A DNA stretch of 15,543 bases from Planctomycetota bacterium (GTDB lineage Bacteria > Planctomycetota > Phycisphaerae > UBA1845 > CAIVHJ01), in assembly GCA_022573485.1 (NCBI GenBank), contig JACZTW010000048.1, forward strand, positions 1 through 15,543, written 5' to 3'. Below, piece by piece: positions 6,784 through 13,653 of the stretch. The notes below the pieces were generated by a model that did no database searches, was not told the DNA's origin, and saw only the letters and a list, made by a program, of their open reading frames with translations. The stretch's first letter is position 1. Every line of letters begins with the position of its first letter. The translations under genes and the position numbers were made by a program.

Positions 6784-6823
6784 GATCCAACCTCCTTCAG
6801 ATTTGAACCCGAACCTGGCAGAA

Positions 6824-6851
6824 ATGCTAACGAACTCCGGTGCTTTGTCAA
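6824..6851 (-). promoter_or_regulatory. Probable sigma-70-type promoter of the lipoprotein gene
   Basis: A perfect TTGACA (6846-6851) is followed after 16 nt by TAGCAT (6824-6829), which matches 4 of 6 positions of the -10 consensus. It lies about 40 nt upstream of the lipoprotein start on the minus strand. Confidence 0.4.
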
Positions 6852-6969
6852 TCTCACAGAGCGGTAACTCAAACAACGACTGAGCACACCAACTTGCCGA
6901 TCTTCTCGGCCGGGTTCGAACAGAGCCTGGTCTGCCGCAGGCGAACCGGCCAGCCAACCGGCGTGTGTT

Positions 6970-7180
6970 TGTCCCGAAGGGACATCCGAAAATAGCCCAG
7001 CGATTCATCGCTGGGTACCGTGTCCGCAGGCAGAATTTGAGTCCCGTAGGGACGGCTGAAATGCTTGGGCCTCGCGGCATTCGCCGACTTCGGTTCAGTC
7101 GTCCCTACAGGACTCGCTGATCCGGCGGCACCTTCTCAACCCAGCAGTAAACTGCTGGGCTATTTTCATCATGCCCCCAA
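6970..7180. repeat. Dispersed repeat block: two inverted copies of a palindromic CCCAGC element
   Basis: This fills most of the 6784-7214 gap, which has no gene. The left copy contains the palindrome TGTCCCGAAGGGACA (6970-6984) and the hairpin CCCAGCGAT-TC-ATCGCTGGG (6996-7015). The right copy has CCCAGCAGT-AA-ACTGCTGGG (7140-7159) followed by GCTATTTTC, the reverse complement of GAAAATAGC in the left copy. Between them GTCCCGTAGGGAC (7041-7053) and GTCCCTACAGGAC (7101-7113) are near-inverse copies. The whole block is therefore a large imperfect inverted repeat built from small hairpins. Similar AATAGCCCAGC elements are, from memory, scattered through planctomycete genomes. Confidence 0.75.
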
Positions 7181-7214
7181 CGGGGCTGCATCCGCGCGAA
7201 ATTTCGTCGCTGAA

Positions 7215-7466
7215 TCAGAGTCGAAGAGAGATCCCGTATTGCAGAAGTTCCTCGTTCGATATGTGCTTGCGCTCGCCTCCGAGCGCGCGCCTCACGTAAA
7301 GACCATCGTAGATAGCGTTGGTAGCGGCGGGGTACTTCCCGCCGGCGCCGGCAGAACATTGCACAGTCAGATCCCCGAGAGCATCGACGACGAAATCCTC
7401 GTCGCTAATCTTCAAAGAATCCCCCGGATGCACGATCGATCCATCTGATATTCTCTGAAATTCCAT
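7215..7466 (-). CDS. Small hypothetical protein
   Basis: An 83-residue soluble protein beginning MEFQRISDGSIVHPGDSLKI. ATG 7466 is preceded by GGAGA at 7-nt spacing and follows the stop of the zinc-ribbon gene by 13 nt, so it is the second gene of that pair. There is no signal peptide or membrane segment. The first half (residues 5-40) is strand-rich, and the C-terminus is basic and helical. I do not recognise it. Operon position is the only hint that it works with the zinc-ribbon protein. Confidence 0.65.
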   Translation of the reverse strand: MEFQRISDGSIVHPGDSLKISDEDFVVDALGDLTVQCSAGAGGKYPAATNAIYDGLYVRRALGGERKHISNEELLQYGISLRL

Positions 7467-7479
7467 CACCAATCTCCGA

Positions 7480-8079
7480 TCACGACGAAGACAGCAACTT
7501 GATGCAGTCTTCAAGTTCATCTTTGATGCGTTCCAAGCGCTGGGCGTTCTCGTGGTCGTTGAATTGATCCCAGTTGGCAAAGTAATTCTCAATCTCTTTC
7601 TCCGCATGGCTGATCTTCTCAGCCAGCTGCGGATTATCCTTTTCGAGTGCTTCTCTCCCTTTGATGGACGGCATGTGTTGTTGAACTGCTTTTAGAGCAA
7701 ACTGCGTGCTCTCCAGTATTCTTGGGTCTGGCGTTCGCCATTCTTGCAGCGCGAATTCATCTTCCCCGCAGTCGGAGCCGTGTAAGTTAAGTTCCTTCGC
7801 TGTGTGCGCGGTGGAAAAACATAGCCACCCATAGCACGAGGACAATCTTAGCAGATCTATACTACAGTATCCGCTAGGTGGTGATTCGAAGAACCAATAC
7901 TCATTATGTTGCAGTGCTTCGACAAATTTGGGTTCACCCAGAAGATCACGAACCTGTCGCCTGCTCAGACCCCGCTCCAACCCTTTCCAGACTACCAGCG
8001 GATTGAGAACTTTCCCGCAATCACCGCAATAGTTGGCTTTCCCGACGCTCTCGTGTTGGCACCTTGGGCAAATCAGCAT
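7480..8079 (-). CDS. Zinc-ribbon protein with BamE/SmpA-like segment and C-terminal coiled coil, hypothetical
   Basis: A 199-residue protein. Residues 1-27 form a zinc ribbon (C-P-R-C then C-G-D-C, two CxxC pairs 11 residues apart). Residues about 36-66 (GLERGLSRRQVRDLLGEPKFV, NEYWFF) resemble the helix-turn-strand seen in BamE/SmpA-type domains, a fold often used in small assembly or binding modules. The last about 55 residues are charged and helical, probably coiled coil. I chose ATG 8079 because the zinc ribbon begins there. The frame is open to 8238, but that extension translates the dispersed palindrome at 8128-8189 and is not protein-like; ATG 8094 is also possible. No signal peptide. 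Function unknown. Confidence 0.7.
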   Translation of the reverse strand: MLICPRCQHESVGKANYCGDCGKVLNPLVVWKGLERGLSRRQVRDLLGEPKFVEALQHNEYWFFESPPSGYCSIDLLRLSSCYGWLCFSTAHTAKELNLHGSDCGEDEFALQEWRTPDPRILESTQFALKAVQQHMPSIKGREALEKDNPQLAEKISHAEKEIENYFANWDQFNDHENAQRLERIKDELEDCIKLLSSS

Positions 8080-8127
8080 TTCACGTAGCAGCATACACGC
8101 TGCAACCGCCTTTTTCCAGTTCCATCG

Positions 8128-8189
8128 GGTGGGCACGGTCCACCACAATTCGGGACAAATTCTCCGCACGTTGGTGGGCAGTGCCCACC
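8128..8189. repeat. GGTGGGCA...TGCCCACC palindromic dispersed repeat, two units
   Basis: The right unit (8173-8189) is a perfect palindrome GGTGGGCA-G-TGCCCACC. The left unit (8128-8144) is a degenerate version, GGTGGGCACGGTCCACC. The pair lies between the UDP-sugar dehydrogenase stop and the zinc-ribbon gene and could act as a structural terminator. It creates a spurious N-terminal extension of the zinc-ribbon gene. Confidence 0.75.
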
Positions 8190-8234
8190 CTACGAATTTG
8201 CGTTTTTTGGACGTTTCGACGTTTCGACTTTTCC

Positions 8235-9557
8235 TCACGCCTTGACGATCTTCTTGCGGTATCGCGCGGCGACGTTGTCGGTGGCGTTGCGGGTGTCGAT
8301 GATGAGTTTGGCGTGGCGGGCGATAGCGTTCATGTCGTAGGCTTTGTGGGCTGTGGCGATCAGGACGCAGTCGTAGGACTTGAGCATCGCCGGGGTCAGC
8401 TTTTTGCTGGTCATTTTCAAATCGTGCTCACGCATCTTGTGGGTCTTGGGCACGTGCGGGTCGTTGTAGTCCACCTTGGCGCCGCGGTCGCGGAGGAGTT
8501 CGATTAGTTCGATGGCGGGCGATTCGCGGACGTCGTCTACGTCGGCTTTATACGCCAAACCCAGCACGAGGATCTTTGAGCCGTTGATCGACTTACGCTT
8601 CTCGTTGAGCGCGTCGGCCAGGCGATGCACGACGTAGATCGGCATGGCCCGGTTGATTTCGCCGGCGAGTTCGATGAAGCGCGTGACCATGTTGTATTGC
8701 TTGGCCTTCCAAGTCAGGTAGAACGGGTCGATGGGGATGCAGTGCCCGCCGAGCCCCGGGCCGGGGTAGAAGGCCTGGAACCCGAACGGCTTGGTCGAGG
8801 CGGCGGCGACGACTTCCCAGATGTCGATGCCCATGCGGTCGAACAGCATCTTCAATTCGTTGACCAGCGCAATGTTCACACTGCGGTAGACGTTCTCCAA
8901 TATCTTACAAGCCTCCGCCACTTCGCAGCTCGACACCGGCACAACCTCGGTCACGGCCTGGCTGTAGAGTTCGCAGGCCAGCTTGCGGCTCTTGGCGTTC
9001 AGCCCGCCGACGACCTTGGGGATGGTCGAGGTGCCATAGTCCTTGCGGCCTGGGTCTTCGCGTTCGGGCGAGTAGGCCAGGTAGAAATCGCTGCCCGCCT
9101 TCAGGCCGGATTGTTCGAGGATCGGCTTGAGCACGTCGCGCGTGGTGCCGGGGTAGGTCGTACTCTCCAGCACGACAAGCTGATCGCGTTTGAGGATCGC
9201 GCGGATGGTCTCGGCGGTGCTTTCGACGTAGGTCATGTCCGGCTCGCTGGCCTGGGTCAGCGGCGTGGGCACGCAAATGAGGAGGGCGTCACAGCGCCGC
9301 AGGTCTTTCGGATTGCTGCTGGCGGTGAACTGCTCTGCGCGGCGCAATTCGCGGATCGCGGCGGAGGGAATATGCTGGATGTAGCTCCGGCCGCTGTTGA
9401 GCATCTTGATCTTGCGCGTATCGACGTCGAAGCCCAGGCAGCGATAGCCCGCCTTGCAGAAGGTCTGCAACAGCGGCAAGCCGACGTAGCCCATGCCGAT
9501 AATGGCTACGCGGGCCCGTTTGTTCTCAATCCGTTTCAGCAATTGCGCATAAGCCAT
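8235..9557 (-). CDS. wbpA: UDP-sugar 6-dehydrogenase, UDP-N-acetyl-hexosamine type (WbpA/TviB-like)
   Basis: A 440-residue NAD-dependent dehydrogenase that oxidises C6 of a UDP-sugar to the uronic acid in two steps, cytoplasmic, for surface polysaccharide. The N-terminal Rossmann motif IGMGYVGLPL is at 20-29 and ESTTYPGTT at 131-139. The central-domain active-site region GPGLGGHCIPIDPFYL is at about 266-281 with catalytic Cys273, and the C-terminal domain carries LGLAYKADVDDVRESP. Length and the HCIPIDPFYL signature favour the UDP-GlcNAc/ManNAc dehydrogenase branch over UDP-glucose dehydrogenase, but substrate is not certain. AGGAGA 5 nt before ATG 9557 fixes the start; the frame is open to 9647 without a ribosome-binding site. 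It is divergent from the sugar aminotransferase at 9707, as expected for a pathway making an aminated uronic acid; the oxidoreductase and acetyltransferase of a full Wbp pathway are absent here. Confidence 0.92.
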   Translation of the reverse strand: MAYAQLLKRIENKRARVAIIGMGYVGLPLLQTFCKAGYRCLGFDVDTRKIKMLNSGRSYIQHIPSAAIRELRRAEQFTASSNPKDLRRCDALLICVPTPLTQASEPDMTYVESTAETIRAILKRDQLVVLESTTYPGTTRDVLKPILEQSGLKAGSDFYLAYSPEREDPGRKDYGTSTIPKVVGGLNAKSRKLACELYSQAVTEVVPVSSCEVAEACKILENVYRSVNIALVNELKMLFDRMGIDIWEVVAAASTKPFGFQAFYPGPGLGGHCIPIDPFYLTWKAKQYNMVTRFIELAGEINRAMPIYVVHRLADALNEKRKSINGSKILVLGLAYKADVDDVRESPAIELIELLRDRGAKVDYNDPHVPKTHKMREHDLKMTSKKLTPAMLKSYDCVLIATAHKAYDMNAIARHAKLIIDTRNATDNVAARYRKKIVKA

Positions 9558-9597
9558 GCGATTCTCCTGTGCGTCCGTTCGCCTGTAAGCCGACAAC

Positions 9598-9627
9598 ATA
9601 ATAGAATGGATAATGGAGAATTGAAAA
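9598..9627 (-). promoter_or_regulatory. Possible promoter of the UDP-sugar dehydrogenase gene
   Basis: On the minus strand TATTAT (9598-9603, 5 of 6 matches) follows TTTTCA (9622-9627, 4 of 6) after 18 nt, about 40 nt upstream of the ATG in an A+T-rich patch of the divergent region. Confidence 0.3.
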
Positions 9628-9682
9628 TGGAAAAAGAAGTCGCCCAAGCAGTGCCGATTCTCAATCGCGAGCTCTGACTACC

Positions 9683-9703
9683 GGGTACTGAGTACCGAGT
9701 ACT
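9683..9703. repeat. Three tandem 7-nt repeats just before a start codon
   Basis: GGGTACT-GAGTACC-GAGTACT is three tandem heptads ending 3 nt before the ATG at 9707, and contains the small palindrome GGTAC-TGA-GTACC. No Shine-Dalgarno is visible for the aminotransferase, so the repeats occupy the place of the ribosome-binding site. Confidence 0.6.
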
Positions 9704-9706
9704 CTT

Positions 9707-10816
9707 ATGCGTATTGACCTTTCATCACCGGACATCAACGAGAACGACATTGCATCGGTGACTGAGGTGCTGCGCTCCGGGCGGCTTAGCTTGGGGCCGG
9801 TGCTGGAGGAGTTCGAGCAGCGCTTCGCCGAGTACATCGGCACGCAGCATGCGGTGGCGGTTTCGAGCGGGACGGCGGCGCTGCACTTGTGTATGGTGGC
9901 CCTGGAGCTGCATCCCGGCGAAGAAATCATCACCACGCCGTTCTCATTCATTGCGTCTGCCAACTGTGCTCTGATGGTCGGGGCTGTGCCCGTCTTCGTG
10001 GATATCGACGATGACACTTGGAACATGGACGCCAGCGCCATCCCGCGGGTCATCACCAATCGCACGCGGGCGATTCTGCCGGTCCACATCTTCGGTGTGC
10101 CGGCGCGGATGGATTTGATCACGGAAATCGCTCTGTCCGAAGGCCTCGCCGTAATCGAGGACGCGTGCGAAGCCGTCGGCGCCCGCTATGCCGAGCAGGC
10201 TGTCGGCACGTTCGGCGACGCTGCCACATTTGCGTTTTATCCCAACAAGCAAATGACGACCGGCGAGGGCGGTATGCTGGTGACCGATCAAGAAACGCTG
10301 GCCTCGATGGCCCGCTCGCTGCGCAACCAGGGCCGCGACCATATGAACAGTTGGCTGACGCATCCGCGCCTGGGGTACAACTATCGCCTCAGCGAGATCA
10401 ACGCGGCTCTGGGCGTGTCGCAGCTTTCGCGCATCGGCAATCTCCTGCAGCGCCGCGAACAAGTTGCACAATGGTACCTTGAGCGTCTGAAGTCCGACGA
10501 GCGGCTGGTTTTGCAACAGGCCCCGCGTGAGGCCCACGTCAGTCGTTTCGTGTTCGTCGTTCGCCTGGGCGACGAATACTGCCAGGCCGACCGCGACGAC
10601 ATCATCCGGCAATTGCACAACAGCGGTATCGGGTGCAGCACGTACTTCACGCCGATCCACTTGCAGACCTTTTACCGCGAGCGCTTCGGCTACAGCGAAG
10701 GTGACTTTCCGAAATGCGAGCACGTGGCGGCACGGACCATGGCGCTGCCGTTCCATCCCAAGCTCACCGAGGATCAAGTCGACGAAGTGTGCCGGGAACT
10801 TCAAGCACTGCTGTAG
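9707..10816 (+). CDS. DegT/DnrJ/EryC1/StrS-family nucleotide-sugar aminotransferase
   Basis: A 369-residue PLP enzyme that transfers an amino group (normally from glutamate) to a keto-sugar nucleotide. It shows the family opening (LSSPDINENDIASVTEVLRSG), the cofactor-phosphate motif SSGTAALHL at 53-61, IEDACEAVGA at 150-159 and the Schiff-base lysine K181 in FYPNKQMTTGEGG. The tail has NSGIGCSTYFTPIHLQTFYRE. Length is typical. It is complete with a TAG stop and lies divergent from the UDP-sugar 6-dehydrogenase, so a WbpE-like step making a 3-amino-uronic acid is plausible. Other WecE/DegT substrates cannot be excluded. No clear Shine-Dalgarno precedes the ATG. Confidence 0.93.
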   Translation: MRIDLSSPDINENDIASVTEVLRSGRLSLGPVLEEFEQRFAEYIGTQHAVAVSSGTAALHLCMVALELHPGEEIITTPFSFIASANCALMVGAVPVFVDIDDDTWNMDASAIPRVITNRTRAILPVHIFGVPARMDLITEIALSEGLAVIEDACEAVGARYAEQAVGTFGDAATFAFYPNKQMTTGEGGMLVTDQETLASMARSLRNQGRDHMNSWLTHPRLGYNYRLSEINAALGVSQLSRIGNLLQRREQVAQWYLERLKSDERLVLQQAPREAHVSRFVFVVRLGDEYCQADRDDIIRQLHNSGIGCSTYFTPIHLQTFYRERFGYSEGDFPKCEHVAARTMALPFHPKLTEDQVDEVCRELQALL

Positions 10817-10881
10817 GGTGCGGAACGGTCTGCACTGTCGCACGCATGCCGAAATGCCGGGAACCTCACTCGCTTCGCGAG

Positions 10882-10941
10882 ATCTGCTAAACGGCAAGCC
10901 ACCGGCGGCGTCTGTGGTAGTGACTTGGTCGTTTAGCAGAT
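10882..10941. terminator. 11-bp inverted repeat between convergent genes
   Basis: ATCTGCTAAAC (10882-10892) is the exact reverse complement of GTTTAGCAGAT (10931-10941). It lies in the gap between the convergent sugar aminotransferase and RDD gene, a natural place for a shared terminator. The 38-nt loop and lack of T-runs make it a weak one; the arm also belongs to a dispersed repeat seen again at 13022-13043. Confidence 0.35.
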
Positions 10942-10967
10942 ACAACGTCGTCGAGACCACGCTGCAT

Positions 10968-11543
10968 CTACCGTCTCGCGCTGCGTATTTTGATCACCAG
11001 GCAGCGGGCCATGCGGTCGTGCAGCGCTTGGCGCTTTGCGGTCCACAGCGGCATCAAGTATCCGATACCCAGAATGAGCGTCGAGATCGATTTATTGAAG
11101 TTGCGGGAGGCCGATTTCCAGAACGTGATGCGCTGCCCGTCCAGATCGACGACGCGCAAACCCAGGATCTTCTTGCCGAGCGTCGCCTGCCAAACCGACG
11201 ACTCCAGCCAGACCGTGTAGAACATCGCCAGCCCGCCGTATAGAAAAATCGGAGCCACCAGACCCACGATCATTGTGGTTGGATTCAAGTTTCCGAGCAT
11301 CAGCGCCAGGAATGGCGCCTGGATCATCGAACTCGCGGTGTTGAGGATGACCATATCGATGATCATGGCCAACAACCGCGCGCCGAAGGACGCATACTCC
11401 AACTCCTGAACAGCCGAGTGCGGCATGATCGGCCTGGCGACGACAGCCGGCGCCACTACGGGCCGGGCGGTGTGCAGCGCCGCGTTTTCCCCTGCCGGGA
11501 GCACCGCCGCGCTCCCGATGGAATGTGTGTCTTTGTGTATCAT
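10968..11543 (-). CDS. RDD-family integral membrane protein
   Basis: A 191-residue protein. After a Pro/Ala-rich cytoplasmic lead (1-45) comes the RDD domain: YASFGARLLAMIID with Arg56 and Asp63, membrane segments at about 58-84, 90-113 and 154-167, the conserved LGKKILGLRVVDLDG at 122-136, and a C-terminal ALHDRMARCLVI at 173-184. RDD proteins are widespread membrane proteins of mostly unknown, possibly transport-related, function. The ATG at 11543 has CGGAGA close upstream; the frame is open 12 codons further without a site. It is divergent from the glycosyltransferase at 11733. Confidence 0.88.
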   Translation of the reverse strand: MIHKDTHSIGSAAVLPAGENAALHTARPVVAPAVVARPIMPHSAVQELEYASFGARLLAMIIDMVILNTASSMIQAPFLALMLGNLNPTTMIVGLVAPIFLYGGLAMFYTVWLESSVWQATLGKKILGLRVVDLDGQRITFWKSASRNFNKSISTLILGIGYLMPLWTAKRQALHDRMARCLVIKIRSARR

Positions 11544-11732
11544 GATTCTCCGATAGCTTCGTGCGGCAGCACGTGCCACGCCACGCGGTTCCTCTCCGAG
11601 AAATCTACGTTATGCGGGTTCGATCTGTCGTCGAGAGACCGATTCGTAGGCATCGCTGAGCGGTTCCGTCCGATATAACAAACGTGCTTGTTCGAGTATG
11701 TCCCGCGACCTGCGGATCCGTGAGTGTGCGCC

Positions 11733-12965
11733 ATGCCGAAGCGATTTGAGAATGAAGCAGCTTACGATGTCCTGTTCGTTGGCGAGCAGACCTCGCTGGT
11801 GATGCGGCTGGTGGCGGCGCTGGTGCGTGAGGGCTACCGGCCGGCGATTCTCAACGGCCCTGCGCTGGTCGAGAAACTGCACCTCGAGTGCGGCGTAGAC
11901 GCGGATCATTTCGCGTGCCCGCCCGTGCAGTTGCCTGGCCGATACAAAGCGCCCGTGATTCGCACGCTCGAATGGCCGATGCAGCGCTCGCGGTTGCGGA
12001 ATGCGATTCGCCGAATCAATCCGGCGGTGATCCACGTCAATTACATCAAGGCGGAACACTCGCTGCTGACCGAGATCGGTGCCGATTGCCGGCCGATCGT
12101 CTCGACTGTGTGGGGCACGGACCTGCACCACGACGCGGCTGACGGTGATCGCACCCAGCGCCGCCGCATTGCCAAGGTGCTGCAACATTCCGAAGTGATT
12201 ACGGCCGATTCGCTCGAACTGCTGGATTGCGCTCGCGAACTCGCCCCGCAAAAGACCGACGTGCAATTCAAGCTGGTGCTGTGGGGCATCGACGTTGATG
12301 CGTTCAGTCGTGCGGCGGCGGATGACTCGGCGCGACAGTGGCGACAGCGGCTCGATATACCCGCCGACGCGCCGGTCGTGCTGGCGCCGCGGCGAATGGA
12401 CCCGCGCTACAACCCCGAGCGCGTGCTCAAGACATTCGCCAAGACCCAGGCTGCGCGGAATGGTTTCTGTGTATTCAAGGTTTTCGGCGACAACCCCCGG
12501 ATCGAGCGCCGGCAGCAGGACATGTTGAGCGCGCTTGCCCAAAAGCTCGGTATCGCCGATCGTGTACGTTTCGCGCCGGCCTGCGCCTACGGCGACCTGC
12601 CGGGACTGTATCGCATGGCGGACGTGGCGTGCATGTTGCTGTCGCACGACGGCACACCCACGACCGCTTTTGAATTGATGGCAGCGCGTACGCCGCTGGT
12701 GATGTCGGACGTTCCCGATTACGAAGGCATGATCGTCGACGGCGAGCACGCCTGGCTGGCGCCGCCAGCCGACTCTGACGCGGCGGCTGCCGTGATCGAT
12801 CGCATCCTCGCCGAGCCCCGAGATGTCCAGCCGCAACTCGAACGGGCCCGCACGTGGGTTCTCAAACACGCTACCATCGACGCCACCGTGGACAACTTCC
12901 TCGCTGCCTACCGCCAAGCGTGTCGCGCGTCCTCCCCACGCTCAGTAACGAACCTCGCGGAATGA
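11733..12965 (+). CDS. Glycosyltransferase of the GT4/GT-B type
   Basis: A 410-residue enzyme with two Rossmann-like halves. The N-terminal acceptor half begins YDVLFVGEQTSLVMRLVAAL and includes STVWGTDLHHD near 125-135. The C-terminal donor half starts near 210 with VVLAPRRMDPRYNPERVLKTF and carries the family's sugar-nucleotide site HDGTPTTAFELMAARTPLVM at about 305-325 with Glu in FELMAA, then SDVPDYEGMI. It presumably adds a sugar from a nucleotide donor to a growing surface polysaccharide or glycolipid; the sugar is unknown. ATG 11733 is preferred over GTG 11724; both have only weak ribosome-binding sites. It belongs with the dehydrogenase and aminotransferase to a polysaccharide neighbourhood. 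Confidence 0.88.
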   Translation: MPKRFENEAAYDVLFVGEQTSLVMRLVAALVREGYRPAILNGPALVEKLHLECGVDADHFACPPVQLPGRYKAPVIRTLEWPMQRSRLRNAIRRINPAVIHVNYIKAEHSLLTEIGADCRPIVSTVWGTDLHHDAADGDRTQRRRIAKVLQHSEVITADSLELLDCARELAPQKTDVQFKLVLWGIDVDAFSRAAADDSARQWRQRLDIPADAPVVLAPRRMDPRYNPERVLKTFAKTQAARNGFCVFKVFGDNPRIERRQQDMLSALAQKLGIADRVRFAPACAYGDLPGLYRMADVACMLLSHDGTPTTAFELMAARTPLVMSDVPDYEGMIVDGEHAWLAPPADSDAAAAVIDRILAEPRDVQPQLERARTWVLKHATIDATVDNFLAAYRQACRASSPRSVTNLAE

Positions 12966-13021
12966 TCGTTCTTCCTTTCGCGGGATCGCGAAGAGGCAAG
13001 CCCTGCGGGAAACCGCTCGAT

Positions 13022-13043
13022 GTGGCTTTGCCGTTTGGCAGAT
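13022..13043. repeat. Second copy of a dispersed GTGGCTTTGCCGTTTGGCAGAT-like repeat
   Basis: This 22-nt stretch matches the reverse complement of 10882-10902 (GTGGCTTGCCGTTTAGCAGAT) except for one inserted T and one substitution. Both copies sit in intergenic DNA just beyond a gene end, so this is a small dispersed element rather than coding sequence. The rest of the 12966-13127 gap shows nothing else. Confidence 0.6.
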
Positions 13044-13127
13044 GCCGTGCGTCGGATGCTGTTCAGAGCCCGTAGTTGACCACGGCTGAGGTCGGCGCGT
13101 ACCATTGTCGTGTGATGGGAGTCCCTG

Positions 13128-13613
13128 ATGCCGCACGTTGACGAAGAAAGCAAGTTTGCCAAGGTGATGGTCGCTTTTCGCGAGTGGCTGCCGACGGTCA
13201 AGCCGTTCTTGGCGGAGCGCTACGCGCCCGTCCGCGAAACGCCCGGACTGGTGTGGCGCTTGCCCGAGTTCAGATACACCGCTTTGGCTCTTGGCGTGTT
13301 GTTTGCCGTGTCGATCTTGCGGTTCGCTGGTGGCTGTTTGAGCTTTGCGCCTGAGGGGGCAGTCCAGCGGCGCGCCACCACGGGCGATTTTCACGTGGCC
13401 TGCACCAACGAACAATGCAAGAAACACTTCGTCATCAACCGCAAGTTCAAGTTCGATGATTTCCCCGTCGATTGCCCGACCTGCAAGCAGGAAACAGGCC
13501 AGCGTGCCCTGCGCTGCCGCTCGAAAACCTGTCGAGGCCAACTCGTGCCAACCGAAATCCGCGGCGGCGACTACGTGTGCCGGCAGTGCAACAAGGTGAT
13601 CAAGCGGGAGTGA
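13128..13613 (+). CDS. Single-TM protein with two tandem zinc ribbons, hypothetical
   Basis: A 161-residue protein. Residues 1-48 are soluble and basic, and 50-70 (YTALALGVLFAVSILRFAGGC) form one membrane segment. The rest holds two zinc ribbons of the same CxxxxC...CxxC design: Cys92/97 with Cys116/119, and Cys130/135 with Cys151/154. GGGAG 6 nt before the ATG fixes the start. Such membrane-anchored zinc ribbons are common but uncharacterised in planctomycete-like genomes; a structural or RNA/protein-binding role is possible but not shown. It is convergent with the symporter frame, 40 nt apart. Confidence 0.8.
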   Translation: MPHVDEESKFAKVMVAFREWLPTVKPFLAERYAPVRETPGLVWRLPEFRYTALALGVLFAVSILRFAGGCLSFAPEGAVQRRATTGDFHVACTNEQCKKHFVINRKFKFDDFPVDCPTCKQETGQRALRCRSKTCRGQLVPTEIRGGDYVCRQCNKVIKRE

Positions 13614-13653
13614 TCGCCGCCTTGGCGAAGGACAAGGAGCCAGCGGCTCGTTG

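Noticed and set aside
6056..6883. 275-codon Ser/Pro-rich plus-strand open frame
   Set aside because: Shadow of the Asp/Cys-rich lipoprotein gene, whose Asp codons read as Ser/Pro on the other strand.
6970..7180. CRISPR array
   Set aside because: The repeats are palindromic and few, with no regular spacer length; no cas genes are near.
8625..9677. 350-codon plus-strand open frame opposite the UDP-sugar dehydrogenase
   Set aside because: Antisense shadow of a well-conserved enzyme; low-complexity His/Ala/Asp-rich translation.
9944..10960. 338-codon minus-strand open frame opposite the sugar aminotransferase
   Set aside because: Antisense shadow; the plus-strand gene has all family motifs.
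11610..12917. 435-codon minus-strand open frame opposite the glycosyltransferase
   Set aside because: It is a high-GC antisense shadow; composition is His/Arg/Val-rich with no domain, while the plus strand encodes a clear GT4 enzyme.
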